A stretch of 64,000 nucleotides of DNA from Dermanyssus gallinae (lineage: Eukaryota > Arthropoda > Arachnida > Mesostigmata > Dermanyssidae), in assembly GCA_003439945.1 (NCBI GenBank), contig QVRM01006041.1:1-64000 (forward strand), read 5' to 3'. Under the pieces are notes generated by a model, which was given only the letters and a program-made list of their open reading frames with translations, had not been told where the DNA came from and searched no databases. The position numbers were made by a program, and so were the translations under genes. This document shows positions 33,180 to 44,890 of the stretch, one piece after another (the first letter of the stretch is position 1; each line of letters opens with the position of its first letter).

Positions 33180-33480
33180 CGGCGTTTGTAGCCTACGCTA
33201 TGAAGTGGGCGAATAAATTAAAAGACATCGACATAAGAATATACAAGACGGTAGCAAAGAGGAGTGCAACTTGGCGAACAGCCAGATATACGAGTAGACA
33301 TCTAACTACGGCGTTCGCAGCCCACGGGGGTCACCACGTGGGATGCAGCACGCAAGAATTCCACAATCTTCAGGAGTGTTGTAGGTGCGCGAGATGCTTA
33401 GGGCTATTGCGATAGATACCACGCTGCAGCATGTCGCAACAGTTCAGTTAATAGCTGAACTCGCAAGATGAGAGGAGATC
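33180..33480 (+). pseudogene. C-terminal fragment of the 1455-5136 retrotransposon family
   Basis: The plus-strand frame reads TSRHLTTAFAAHGGHH then CCRCARC. After a frameshift it gives YHAAACRNSS. These match NRHVVTRFAVHGFHH, CICNRCGE and YHAAECPFV of the element at 1455-5136 in the same order. It is a 5'-truncated dead copy. Confidence 0.7.
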
Positions 33481-33917
33481 CAGTGATGTGGAAAAACCAA
33501 CCCAACCTGGGTGTTAAAAAAACATAATTGAAATTACTTTTGGCTTGCAAGACAATTTTTCTAAAATACGTTGCCGCGGATATATTTTTTTCTACTACTA
33601 TGGCCTACTTTTCTTCACTTTGGACTGTGTTTTACCGTAAAGCGCAGAGTACCCGCCGCTTTCACTGAAGGTTTTTTGGGCAGTGGCTTCTCTTCTTCGA
33701 AACTGTTCAAACAACCTACAATAAACGCGCTTGCTCACCGAAGGCGGTGATGCTCTCGATGAACCTCAACGGCGTTGGCAGCTTTGGCAACATCCTCAAA
33801 GTTAAGACGTCTTCATGGAGCATTTTTGTTGTTTAGCTTATTGCATAAATTTAACTACAGCTATTGATGGAGCTCCATCCTTTTTGTTTAAATTAGGTTT
33901 ACTTCCTATCCTACTAT
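33481..33917. other. No gene seen
   Basis: No recognisable feature. Confidence 0.5.
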
Positions 33918-34090
33918 ATACAGGGTGTTCCCTGGTTAACTGCCCGCATTTTAAGGGGTAGTTGAACTTGTAAAAAACATTTTTTCTAATCGAATGGGGG
34001 AATGTCTTGTTTAGGAACGTAAAATTACTAACATTTGTTACAATAATGTGGATAATCGGGCATCACTTACAAAGGTGCCATTGCGATGGA
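33918..34090 (+). mobile_element. Terminal fragment of a mariner-type element
   Basis: Begins TATACAGGGTGTTCCC, a terminus typical of Tc1/mariner elements inserted at TA. Blocks such as GTCTTGTTT and ATTACTAA.ATTTGT match the leader at 7130-7170 of the relic at 7041-7830, so the two share a family. No transposase domain follows. Confidence 0.5.
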
Positions 34091-34456
34091 AAGAGTTACT
34101 AAAAATGCATTTTTTGAACTATTATTCCTCAAAATGTGCCCACTTAAAATTAGAATCACTGTATATTAATTTACTCGAACGGAGTATACGCGTACAATCA
34201 TTAATATTTATGTTCTATCTTATAAACAACCGTCCTACGGGCAGGGAGACAGAGAGAGAACGTGCAGTGATCTTCGCTTCTCTGTATCTATGTATATCGC
34301 CGCAGCGGTCTCCGAGTGTCCTGTCGAGTTCTATGTATACTATCAGCGGAATGAGCTACATTTGAACGACATCTGCTAGTGGTGCGAAAGACTGTGGCGC
34401 TTGGTCGGTACCAATTGAATAGACCAATTGAAAACAATTGATATTTGCAGATTTGC
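34091..34456. other. No gene seen
   Basis: Between the transposon fragment and the 3' end of the desaturase gene. No motif seen. Confidence 0.45.
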
Positions 34457-34462
34457 TTTATT
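34457..34462 (-). terminator. Candidate polyadenylation signal of the desaturase gene
   Basis: AATAAA on the minus strand, 331 bases after the stop codon. It is the first canonical signal I noticed downstream of the gene. Confidence 0.4.
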
Positions 34463-34792
34463 GCTTGCAGTCTAGATCAGTTACTCAGCGTGTATCCTGC
34501 GTGTGCCTGCCTGTCTAAACTGTGACGAGTTTACATGGTCCGCCGCTGCAACGCACAGTTTCTGTGGCTGTTGCTGCTGCTGTTGCGACGTTTAGTCTTG
34601 GAGGGCGCCGCCATTGCGGCCGCCCCCGCCGGAGCCGGAGGAGGAGGAGTTGCGTGAATGAAGGTCTGTGAGTGGGGGTAGGCAGGGATCGTTTCGCATC
34701 AGCGGCAAATAGTCCTGAATAAGCCTGAGGGCCTAATCCCCTACGTTGCTGCTACGATGACGACTACGAGCGAGTACGACGAAGTCGGCGCG

Positions 34793-35390
34793 CTAGTAGA
34801 TGAAGCCGTCGCCTGTCCGCGCCTGCCGCTTGAGCACGAGCTCCGGCGACGCCTCTTTGAGGTCGTACGCCTGGCCGATGGCCGCCATCGCGTTGATGAT
34901 CACCGTCGAGAAGTTGAGCCACGAAAAGCCGAGCTCGGCCGCCTTGTAGTCGAACGGAAACACGTGGTGGTAGTTGTGGAAGCCCTCGCCGCTCGTCAGG
35001 AACGACGTGAACAGGTGCTCGGTGGGCCGTATCGTCTTGTCGTAGGGCTTCATGCCGATCCAGTGCGCCAGGCTGTTGACGCACCACGTGCCGTGCAGCA
35101 GCACGGCGTAGCGAAGGATGGCGAGGTGGAGCGCAGCTGACGGCGAATAGCCGGCCCACATGTAGAGCAGGGTGGGCACAACGCCGACCGCCAGCACGAC
35201 GAGAAGCGGGAACCAGCGACGCTGGAAACGCACCACCGGGTCGGCCATGAGGTCGGAGCAGTCGAGCGTCTTGCCGAGACGCATCACCTCGGGGTGCTTC
35301 TTCATCATCAGCCAGCCCATATGCGCGAAGAACATGCCCCGCGAGGTTGTGTGCGGGTCCGCGTCCGTCTCCGTGTACTTATGGTGCATC
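34793..35390 (-). CDS. Desaturase coding exon 3
   Basis: Begins after a ttgcag acceptor and encodes residues 225-422 including [13 protein letters not shown] and GEGFHNYHH. The first base completes the split Arg224 codon. It is strongly GC-rich at third positions, unlike flanking DNA. Confidence 0.92.
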
Positions 35391-37933
35391 CTGCAACAGG
35401 ACATCGACATCGTCATCCATTGTGATGTGTCACGGCTTGTTTAGAGACTGAAAGGCAAAACTCCGGGACTTTCACTTTTTTTAAATTAGGAACCATGAAA
35501 ACCAATTTAGGAGTGGCCGATCTGAGTCTCGAACCCAGGCCTCTCGAACCCAGGCCTCCCGAACCCAAGGCAAAGGCTTCTGCCACTAAGCCATCTTGCT
35601 CGGTAATGTACACTACAGGTCTGTCCTGACGCTAGCCGAACGGAAAGCATTGCCGTATATGAGACAAAGCGTCCAAAAAGGCTGGGTCGTCGTTTGCAAC
35701 TATGTAATGTTATGATCTCAATATTGCGCGTACAGAGAAAACACACATTTGCATATACGTATATTCACCACGAATCCAAAAGTCGAGTCAACGGAACTGC
35801 TCTACCGCATTATTGGAGGAGATATAAGTCACACTGTTGCCTGCAGATTTTGCACAAGCATAACGAGGAAATTTCATGGAGCTTTTTTCGACTACAGATT
35901 TTCATGTGAAAGCCACGTACAGCGAATCGTGTGGCTGGGTGCCTATTGTCATAATTGAAGCGCTTCTACGAACTACACGTTATTGCATGGGTTGCATTCT
36001 TCTCTGTACGCGCTGTATATTGTAAACCAGCCATCGGCTAATAAAGCGGTAAGTTTCAACCGAGGTAGGTCGAGACTGCGAGAATATATATTTGTAGGGT
36101 AAGTAGTGTGAAGTTGGTCGTGGCTAGACGTACCTGTGATCGCGGCACCATGTGTAGATGCTGTTCTGGCCAGCACTTGTCTGGACAAGCATGAGAACTA
36201 TCCGAAAAGGCAAGTGCGCCTTATAAGCCCGATGTGCCCACAGCCTGTGAGCGCCAATTGTAACACCGAGACCAGAAAACTGGGCGGCCCACATCACTGC
36301 TAGCACCGTTCCCCAGCCTGTAATTGTACACACACGCATACACTTGTATATATATATATATATATATAGTTTGGCTTAACATAAAATCGAGTGATCTGTT
36401 GACAATCCCATTATTATAATAACTAGATAGTCCTAAAATGGGATTTCGGTACACACGACGGAACCGAAGGGTTCTTTTGCAGTATGCACCCAATATCCGC
36501 AGATCTGCGGTTTTGCGGAATGGTTCGCAGAGTTTTCGCGCGTTCAGTCTTTTAGAATCAAATTAGCAGTAAGCAGCCCTTGCCTGGTACGGTCTGGCGT
36601 GCCGCAGGGAAGCTGCGCCTCTCCGCTTTTGTATACAGTTTTGTTTAAGATATGAAACTCTATATACTATCGAGTGTTAAATATCTTTGTACGCAGACGA
36701 ATCTAAAAATATAAAGTGCACTTGACTCCTCATAAGCGCACATAGCACTGCAGTCTTTTGAACAGTGCCCGCCGGTGGTGCATTGACGACGGTGTGCAGC
36801 GCTCTCCGTTTATAAGAGCTTTGTTTTAAAACACGGCTCCTCTGATTTAAACTGCATACTCAATGTCGCAACATCACTGCCAACTGCCAATATGACGCAC
36901 GGTATACGACCAATATGACGCACGATATGCGACCAATATGCGACCGCTTTTTCTATACGCTCTATTTCAGGGATAAAAAAGCTTCTGTTCTATATAGACG
37001 GAGGGGCTTTTAACTAGTGCCCTGGCCTTGAACTTCGTGTTCACGATGTACACCGAGTGATTATGTTTAACCAATGCGCTAACTATTAAGGCTAATAACT
37101 AACATTTGGATATAAAAATGAAGAATTCGATTTCCTTATGCTCTACTCCAGTTTCACGCTTAGAGTTCGCGCTTGCGTTAATAATGATTGCCCTGCTCGA
37201 AGCAACTGCTCAACAACATTGGTATACGTGTAGAAGCATGTGTCGAATATGTTGGCTGAGAAAGACAACATAAATTAATTAAAATTGAAATCTAGGAAGC
37301 TACGCTAAGGAGCTGCGCATCTCTCGTACGTCACCGTGACCAACGCGCAGGAACAGATCATCGTTCAACGTTTGCTCTTAGATGGTTCTAAACAGATGCT
37401 AAGAAGGTTTCCGTTACTATTCCGAGCGTATCGTTATCCTGCACCTGTGGCCGTCGTGGCCGCCGGCAAAGGTGATCAAGCGATTGGAAATGTATAAACG
37501 TACGTATGGGCGAATCCGCCAAAAAGTGTGCGCATTGATGAATGGCTGTGTTATGAGGAAGGACAACGAAATTGTTCGGCGCGCGGAGTTGTCAATTTCC
37601 ACACGGATATCGCGCTATCGCACAAGCGACGCATCACAGCGTAGATGGTTGCAGTTTCGTCCGAAGTACGACGACGTTTAACTCTGCCTGGTTGGTTTCC
37701 TCAAAGGTCTGCCTGCCGGCCTGCCTTCCTAGGCAACAGCGATTGACGACGTTGACGATCCAATCCGCGTTGTAATCGCGGGCAAGTCTGTACACTGTTT
37801 GCCGCTCGCTCGCTGGCTCGCTGCCGCCGAGCCTGCATGCGGTAGTCGCGTACATCGGCTAAAGTAAGCTGGTGGGCTGCTAGCTAAGCTGAATGAAGTT
37901 GGTTGGCGAAGCTTCTTTTTGCAATAGGAGACG

Positions 37934-37991
<58 letters not shown>

Positions 37992-38000
37992 TAAACATAT

Positions 38001-38031
<31 letters not shown>

Positions 38032-40516
38032 AATAGATGTTTGTGGGTATGTATGGGTGTCTGTGACGTATGTCTAGGTGCGAGAAGTATCAAGTGCCCG
38101 CCTATTAGTTTACACAACAAAAAGCCGTAAGCTGAAGCCCCTTCCCACTGTGCGCATAACCGGACACGTGTCATAGGTTCAGAAGCGTCGTATGAGCCGG
38201 CCTTCGTGTGGCGCCGTGCAAACTTGCTACCTATATAATGCTAGTTAGTTTTGTTAAAATTGGTCAAGCAAATCACGTCAAGAAACATTTGGGACTTTCT
38301 TGAACACCACTTTGTTGATGATGGCCGATCTAGACTTCGAAGGACTCGAAGACTGTGGCCTACATAGTTTAGGCTTGTGTGCGCTAGACGGCGATGATCC
38401 GATGGTCTCGAAAAGAAATGGGCAATAACACGAGTCACAGTAACACACAACAATCAATTATTACCAATTAGAGCGAGCAACTTGTTTGTCGACGGAAGTA
38501 GTAGTAGTAGTAGTATGAGTACCGGCTGACAAAATTGATACGATGACATAAATACAGCGAAACAACACTAGCGCCGTCATTGGAACGCAAAAACAAACAT
38601 TTCCTTCTGTCTAAGATGTTGACTTTAGAGATATTAGCGCATCTTGCTTAACTTCAAAAAAAGAAGAAGAAGAAGAAGTGACGTACACAACGACTGATTG
38701 TACAACGACTGTTCGTACCGCCAAATGTCAAATATTCAATACGTTGTGCGGGTGACTTAGAGCTTTACTTCGCCCATAATCGAGGTACTTTCATAGCATT
38801 TTAAAACCTTGTACATGGTGTAGCAAAAAGACTATGCTTTTGTTTTCTACTAAGCGTACTGTACTTGAACGTCACGCAGTTGGCTCTATATTGCACATAT
38901 TAACGATACTGTCATATACACACTTACGCCTGCACGTTATTTACGACTACATTTAATTTCCAAACTTAATTCTAGTTACCTCATCATATCAATGGCTTGT
39001 TTGATTGACGAATTGCTCTCTGTGCACACAAGAATCTTCTTTGTTGAGCCCTACAAGACGGTTAACAACGTGCCCCTTATGTTTGGTATCCACATGTATG
39101 CTTCATATGTAGACGCTAAGCTTGTATGCAACGTTTATATGTGACGCATTATAAACTTGCATAACCTTGAAGTGACAAAAAAATATTTTTTGTGTAAATA
39201 TTGCTTTGAGCAAAAATCACCCAAATTAACTTTGCTTACAATTTACCGTTAAGTTGCGTTTAACCATATAATGTTATTAATACCCTTTGATCAAAGGTGA
39301 TTCCGAGGTCTGTGGCCATCAGGCAAAACCGCATTCTACCTAGTACGCACTACTAAACAGAAAAGTTTTTACGACTTGACTCTAGTTAAGGATTTCCTAC
39401 AAATTGTCAAATTTTGGGAATTCAAACTCTGTTTACCATAATTGGCAGCGTAGAGGCTGAGCACCTACAGTTATTTACGGCATTAAGAGTAGCCTAAAAT
39501 GGCATTAGAGTATCGTTATTATTCGCAAACCATCTATATATCATGTAAAGCTGCACGACGAACCTATCTAGCCTTGAAGGCCAGCTAAAGAAGAGTCATT
39601 TAGATCTCTTCAGAAGGCAAAACTTTTTTCGGGCTGACCCTCAACCAAGATTTAACGTCCACGGGACTGCTTTTCGCATTGCTTCATAGACGGACTCCGA
39701 TAAATACAAATGTGCAACGGTGGGGCTCGAACCCGCGCACCTCTATGTCTCCCCCGGTTGCGAGGCACAGGCGATTGCACCACGCCACCGGGCTCGACTT
39801 CTTCAGAAGGCAAAGACCAATTTCCTTTTAGATCTCGGCTGCTGAAGAGACAGAACCGGGTTCGTACACAGTAAAGGCAAATAAATATTCACAACAAAGT
39901 GTGCACAGAACTCAAGAACTCGGCAAGAAGTAATCGATAATGTCCAACTACGAATTTTTGGGAATCCTTCTTTCTCGATCAGCAATCTTGCACGTGAATT
40001 TAACATGGCCATAACGACCATGTGCAGGCTTGTTCACGAGGATCTCAGGAGCAATTCCTATGCCATCCGATTTTTCTTCCTATTTCGCTCCTATGTCATA
40101 CCATTCAAGCAAGTACTCTATGAGACCTTGAAATTCAGGAGACTTGATCGACGCCATTTGCTTATCTCTTCCCTCAAATACGAAGCAGTAGGTCGTCTTT
40201 GTTTCTTCTTGTCCAACAAGTGAGTGAAAATGTTCGTCAAGGGTTCGCCTGCCAACCTACGCAGAAAAATGTCATCTACATATCCGTTTCATTGTAAGTA
40301 CGGGCTTAAAAAGCGGCGGCATTGTGTGCGCCAAATTAGACGGAACATCTTGTTCTTGAACGTACTCTACGCCAGAACTAAGCACATAATTCCCAGTGTT
40401 TGCTTCACTGGCACATACTAGCCAACCCGTCATCACTAGGCATTGTACTGCCGGCGTTCGTCCAAAACGAACTGAGAGCGACAGGGGGGAGATATATAAA
40501 TATATGTATGTATGTA

Positions 40517-40562
<46 letters not shown>

Positions 40563-41320
40563 GAGAGAGAGAAAGAGGTACAGCGAGCTGTCAATGTCAC
40601 ACACACACACACACAACACAAACGACTGGCGAATCAGACGCTTTGCGTGCTCGCCGTAACGGACGACCTCAAAGTCATCACGGAGACGAGTGACGATCTC
40701 TAAGGTATAATCCCCTCATCATCATTATTATCATCATCATTAATCATTATCATCATCATTGTTATCACAACCACCATCACCATCATCATCATCATCATTA
40801 ACACCATCACAATCACCACCTTCACCTGCATACCGTATTCGTTCCAATGCGCCCCGATGCCGTAGATAGCGTACGCGTGAAACACCAAGAACATGAGCAC
40901 ATTATGCCACACGACGTCGGTGACGAAATACGACGCGCCGCGGCTCGTCTGTTTGAGGCTGGCGTCGGCCGCCGGCGACAGCGACAGCGACGCTGCGGAC
41001 TTTTTTGCATTGTCGAGCGGCTTCACTGAGGGCGACACGTCGCGGTGGATGTTCGACTCGACGTAATCTCGCACAAGTTCGCAAGGATCCTCGAAAGCTG
41101 AGGGGTGGTCTTCTTGGGGTGTGCTGGCCGCCGCAGCCGCGGCAGCAGCAGCAGCAGTAGTCTTTCTCAACACGAGCGTATTGCTGCTGCTGCTGGTGTC
41201 CTCATTGTTGTTTGCGCACGTCGCCGTAGTCGTCGTCGTCGTGGTGGCGGTAGCGGTGGCGGCAGTGGGCGTCATTTCGTTGACGACGAACGCGTGGTCC
41301 TGATCCTGTTGGGCGACCAT
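34793..41320 (-). CDS. Acyl-CoA delta-9 desaturase, three coding exons
   Basis: This enzyme inserts a cis double bond into saturated acyl-CoA at the ER membrane, using a di-iron centre fed by cytochrome b5. Joining 40834-41320, 36134-36317 and 34793-35390 gives 1269 bases: 422 codons plus TAG, with phases closing exactly. The histidine boxes are complete: HRLWAH (186-191), HRMHH (223-227) and HNYHH (362-366). Four hydrophobic segments lie near 134-155, 164-184, 283-304 and 309-332. Family members usually have about 330-380 residues; this one has roughly 90 extra N-terminal residues of Thr, Ser, Asn and Ala runs. I chose the first ATG (41318-41320); Met16 is an alternative. SINEs lie in both introns. 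Confidence 0.92.
35391..36133 (-). other. Desaturase intron 2 (743 bp)
   Basis: GT donor (ACAG|GTACGT) and AG acceptor (TTGCAG). Contains SINE family 1 copy C in the same orientation as the gene. Confidence 0.88.
35425..35605 (-). mobile_element. tRNA-derived SINE, family 1, copy C (intronic)
   Basis: Same head as copies A and B (GAGCAAGATGGCTTAGTGGC). Homology continues into the body (CCGGAGT) and more weakly to about 35425. A 15-base segment around the B box (GGCCTGGGTTCGAGA) is duplicated in tandem. It lies wholly within desaturase intron 2. Confidence 0.8.
36134..36317 (-). CDS. Desaturase coding exon 2
   Basis: 184 bases after an aattacag acceptor, encoding residues 163-224: a membrane segment, [17 protein letters not shown] and WCRDH. 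It ends at a strong donor (GTACGT). Confidence 0.9.
39607..39621 (+). repeat. Target duplication of SINE family 2 copy E, left
   Basis: tcttcagaaggcaaa, repeated exactly at 39800-39814. Confidence 0.9.
39622..39799 (-). mobile_element. tRNA-derived SINE, family 2, copy E
   Basis: 178 bp with a perfect 15-bp target duplication. The minus strand has an A-box region (GGTGGCGTGGTGCAATCGCC), B box (GGTTCGAGCCC), a body containing AGTCCCGTGGACGTTAAATC and a GCCCGAAAAAAG end. It matches copy D throughout. It has a better B box and flanks than D, so it is younger. Confidence 0.92.
39800..39814 (+). repeat. Target duplication of SINE family 2 copy E, right
   Basis: Exact copy of 39607-39621. Confidence 0.9.
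39940..40225 (-). other. Unassigned antisense coding-like stretch in intron 1
   Basis: On the minus strand about 90 codons read with one stop and ordinary composition ([17 protein letters not shown], then [14 protein letters not shown]). I do not recognise the family. It may be a decayed transposon or a chance frame. Confidence 0.25.
40834..41320 (-). CDS. Desaturase coding exon 1
   Basis: Encodes residues 1-162 plus one base. It begins [16 protein letters not shown], followed by a Thr run (about 24-34), Ser/Asn stretch, ten Ala (56-65), and the conserved VVWHNVLMF membrane segment. The N-terminal half is built from triplet repeats. Confidence 0.85.
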
Positions 41321-42510
41321 GCAGCGACCGAGCCGTCGGGCGTCGAAGCGTAACCTGTAACTACTACTGTCCGAGCTCGCACTGCTAGAGGCTCGACGCG
41401 AGCGTAATCTGCCGGCCGGCGAACCTATAAACGGCCTGGCTGGTGGGTCGCTCGGGCAAGATTGGGCTTTCTCGTGTCGGGCGGCGCGTCTTGTCGGACG
41501 CGATGAGGTGGTGGTGGCGGCGGCGAACTTCGTGCAGTGACTACCGCCGCTGTCCGAGCGCCTAGCCAATTATACGGCGCTCGCGCGCGAGATTATCCTT
41601 ATCATAGTGATGATGGTGGTGGCAGTGGTGGTGATGATGATGGTTGTCGTTGTTGTTGTTGTCGTTGTAGTTGTCGTCGTCGTCGTTGCCATCGGCGTCA
41701 TGGTCGTTCCGTTCCAGCTCAGTGTCTGATAGTGTCACATAATCCGGCAGGGTGCGTGAGACCCTCTTGCGTGACTCATCTGCACGCAGCACACGGTGCC
41801 CGCCAGCCAGCCAGCCAGCCTCCTTCCTTATGTGTATGATGCGCTGCTCTCTGCGTCCCGTCCGTCCGTTTGTCCATCCGCTTGTCTGCGGCAGCGACGA
41901 CGACGACGGCATCTCTCCGTGTCTGTGTTCTTCCTCCTTGGTCTCTCTCTATCTATCTCTATCTATCTCTCTCTCTCTATCTATCTCTATCTATCTATCT
42001 CTCACTCACTGTCCCTCTCGCTGGCTCTCCGTCGCCCCCCTCCCACCCCCCAGCCGCACTCTCACTTGATTTCGCCTCTCTCTCTCTCCTCTCGTTGTTG
42101 TTGTTGCTATGTGCAAGCCCCCCCCCCCCCTCATGTTTTGTGGCGATTTCTCTATCTGAGTGGGGGTTTTTTGACCAGGGTCGTCGTTTGATCAATGAGC
42201 ACTTTGTTGACCACCACGAAAGGTGTTGGTGGTGGTGGTGCTGGTGGTGGTGGGTCAACTGGAGGAAGGAGGGGTTAGGATTGGCGGCAGTTGATGCCGA
42301 CAATGCTACCGCTCATTCTCCCGACGTCGCCGCTGCTATCGCTGCCGTCAAATCTGCCGCGGCGGCAGCAGCAGCAGCAGCATTAGCATTGATTTCTCTG
42401 ATGAGGCTTTCCTCCATCCACCGCTAACGAGCTGGACACGCGCAGCGGCTATTCAACAAGCAAGCAAGTGCAAAAAAAATCAGGATTCTAGTTTTAGGCT
42501 AGACTTTAGT
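41321..42510. other. Upstream flank of the desaturase gene
   Basis: GC-rich near the gene, then GAT/GTT repeats (41608-41700) and (CT)n/(CTAT)n (41940-42010, 42077-42093). The promoter and any 5' noncoding exon presumably lie here, but I cannot place them. The long frames come from repeats. Confidence 0.4.
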
Positions 42511-42690
42511 GGGTGTGGTTGTTGTTGTTGTTGTTGCTGCTGCTGCCCGACCGACCGACAGACAACATTAACAACTTTGGCGACGACGACAACTACAACG
42601 ACGGCAACGACAACAACGACAACAACAACGACAACAACAACAGCGACAACAACAACAACAACGACAACAACAATAACGACACTTGCTTCA
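42511..42690. repeat. TTG tract followed by CAA/CGA tract
   Basis: GTTGTTG at 42517-42540 and CAACAACGA-type repeats at 42583-42680 form an inverted pair across about 45 bases, able to fold as a hairpin. Confidence 0.85.
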
Positions 42691-42955
42691 AAACATGCAG
42701 CATGCATTTGTGCTGCAATTTCCGGTCTCCCACCCCGCCGTGTCTCCGAGCTCCGTCTAAAGGCGAAACAAGGTTGCTAAGTTCATGACAGCTTTAGCAA
42801 TAACAACAGCAGCAGTAGCCGCAGCTGCTAGCCTTACCTACCCAAACGTCTAGATAGCCACACAGCGAGCGGGCGGGCGGGATTGAGAGAGCAAACTAGA
42901 GAGATTAAAATGGCGAGTGAAAAAAGGAATGCAAAAAATAGAAAAACAAACAAAT

Positions 42956-42968
42956 GTATATACATATA

Positions 42969-43027
<59 letters not shown>

Positions 43028-43031
43028 AATA
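42956..43031. repeat. (AT)n microsatellite
   Basis: Imperfect AT repeat with several ATAC and GTAT variants. Confidence 0.9.
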
Positions 43032-44890
43032 TACATGTATAGATATATATAGCTGTGCGCATAAAGAATGAAAAATATTTGTCCGTTTTCCTGGTTATCT
43101 ATAATTACCATGTATTAGCTATATATATAGTGTGTGTGTGTGTATGTGTGCGAGTGAGTGCGCGCCTTAGGAATGAAAAATATTTGTCCGCTTGTCTGGC
43201 GATCTATCACTACCAGCGTCATCATCATTGTTGTCGTCGTTGTCGTTGTCGTCGTTGTCGTTGTCATCAGCGTCACATTTAGCATAAGCATCTCGTCTAA
43301 GTGGTCACGACTGTTGACGACGACGTCGACGACAGTCTCCTAAGATAATCACTTAGATCGCCACCACCCGTCATAGTCCACCATAGCAGTGGTCAAAGTC
43401 GTCGTCGTAGAACCGTTGAACACTACGAGATACGACAGTACTACTATACGAGGCAAGTCCACCACCGAAAACAGCGATCTAATGAGACAGTAGCGTCACT
43501 GCCACACAACAACTTGAGTCGCTAGAGTCGCTATGCTCGTTCGTCCATCCGGCACCTGCAGCGCCGTATTTCCGTATTCGTGTCTATGCTACGCTATGCT
43601 ATGCTAGACGTATCGAGCAGCGGCGCCGCCGGCAACAGTGATGGGGTGAAAAACGTCGCCTGTTATGGTCGCCTGAATAGCAGTGGCATGGAATTGAGTC
43701 ACCAGTCAACCAATCAGTCAGTTGGTTGGCCATCTAAGAGTCAAGGGCGGGCGCGGTGTTTACATGCGCACTTTGGGGATTGGGCGCGGATGATCGTAGT
43801 GCTGCAATATGACTACTTTCAGGCCAGCCAGACTGCCCGGACAACAGGCCAGCCATGGTCTGGACACAGTGGCAGGGCAGGCAGAGGTTCCACTCCACTT
43901 TTCGGCAAGGAAAGGCAGACGAGAGGACGTTTTCCTTCCTCTCGGCCTACAAAGCCGACCACCAGAGTTGATTTCACTAATGACGCGGGCCAATAAGCGG
44001 CGCTTGACATAGGAGCACACAGAAAAATGACCTTTGCACGTTAGTTTCAAACCACCAAACGGGTTGAAACGGGTTGACAAATAAGTCAAACGTTACGTGT
44101 GACGTATCTTTCGCAACAAAGCGCCGCTATTAACAAACGTTTCCATAGCGCCATGGAACGCATGGAACGGGTTGTGTTAAATCTACGAAGCCGTTCGAAA
44201 GTGATCACACCTCTGAAAGTGAAACTTTCAAACGAAAGTCCCGTTTATGGTTTCCGACGATGCAAGCTGCAGCACGGACTGCCAAAGACGTAATCCCTAT
44301 CAATGCATGTGCTTTGATTTTTTATTTTTTTATTTACCAACTCACCCTAAGAACGAAACCTTGATATCTACTATTATCTATATGTTTATCTATCTCGCAT
44401 TTTGCGTATCGTGACGACATTGGGGCCACGACTCGTGAAATCAGATTCGCTAGCTACCTTTAGCACCGCGTTCGACCGACACGTGTATATATATATATAT
44501 ATATATTTATTTGTGCAGTATACGAGGTACGTCTTTAGAGGGATATTTGCGCCCATAAAAAAACACATTTGATATAAAGCATAGTACTCGTATATATTGG
44601 GCAGGACAGTGAGTAATTGGAAATTTAAAATTTAAGGTAATTTCAATTTCGTATGGACCGCACTCAGAACGAGAGTACGACTAGTTTATTTGATACTTTA
44701 TGTGTTAATGGTGAAATATTAACTTTATCACTATGGCATTTTTAGTAGCGATAGAAGCGACCCCACTTCTGCCACTGCATTACCACGTTAAATTTTCATA
44801 GAGATACGCTGCACTAAGTACTCCCCGGCTCGCGCATCCTTTGTCACAGCAGTTACCACAATTCAAAATTCCTTGAGGAACTTAACGGTC
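43032..44890. other. No gene recognised
   Basis: Contains (GT)n at 43131-43146, (GTC/GTT)n at 43226-43268 and (AT)n at 44485-44506. An open frame at 43580-43996 has no known domain. Confidence 0.4.

Larger units (their letters stand above)
36318..40833 (-). other. Desaturase intron 1 (4.5 kb)
   Basis: Donor GTATGC and acceptor TTACAG. The donor choice restores the family sequence ([11 protein letters not shown]) and the phase. A nearby alternative GT at 40824-40825 would break the phase. The intron holds (AT)n at 36347-36368, 37937-37985, 38009-38031 and 40505-40558, short (TAG)n at 38495-38514, and SINE family 2 copy E. Other parts show no feature. Confidence 0.8.

Noticed and set aside
34757..35444. 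Plus-strand frames over desaturase exon 3
   Set aside because: They mirror the GC-rich third positions of the real minus-strand exon and have no domain match.
41562..41912. His/Asn/Asp-rich frames upstream of the desaturase
   Set aside because: They are generated by GAT and GTT repeats and by reading through the flank in several phases.
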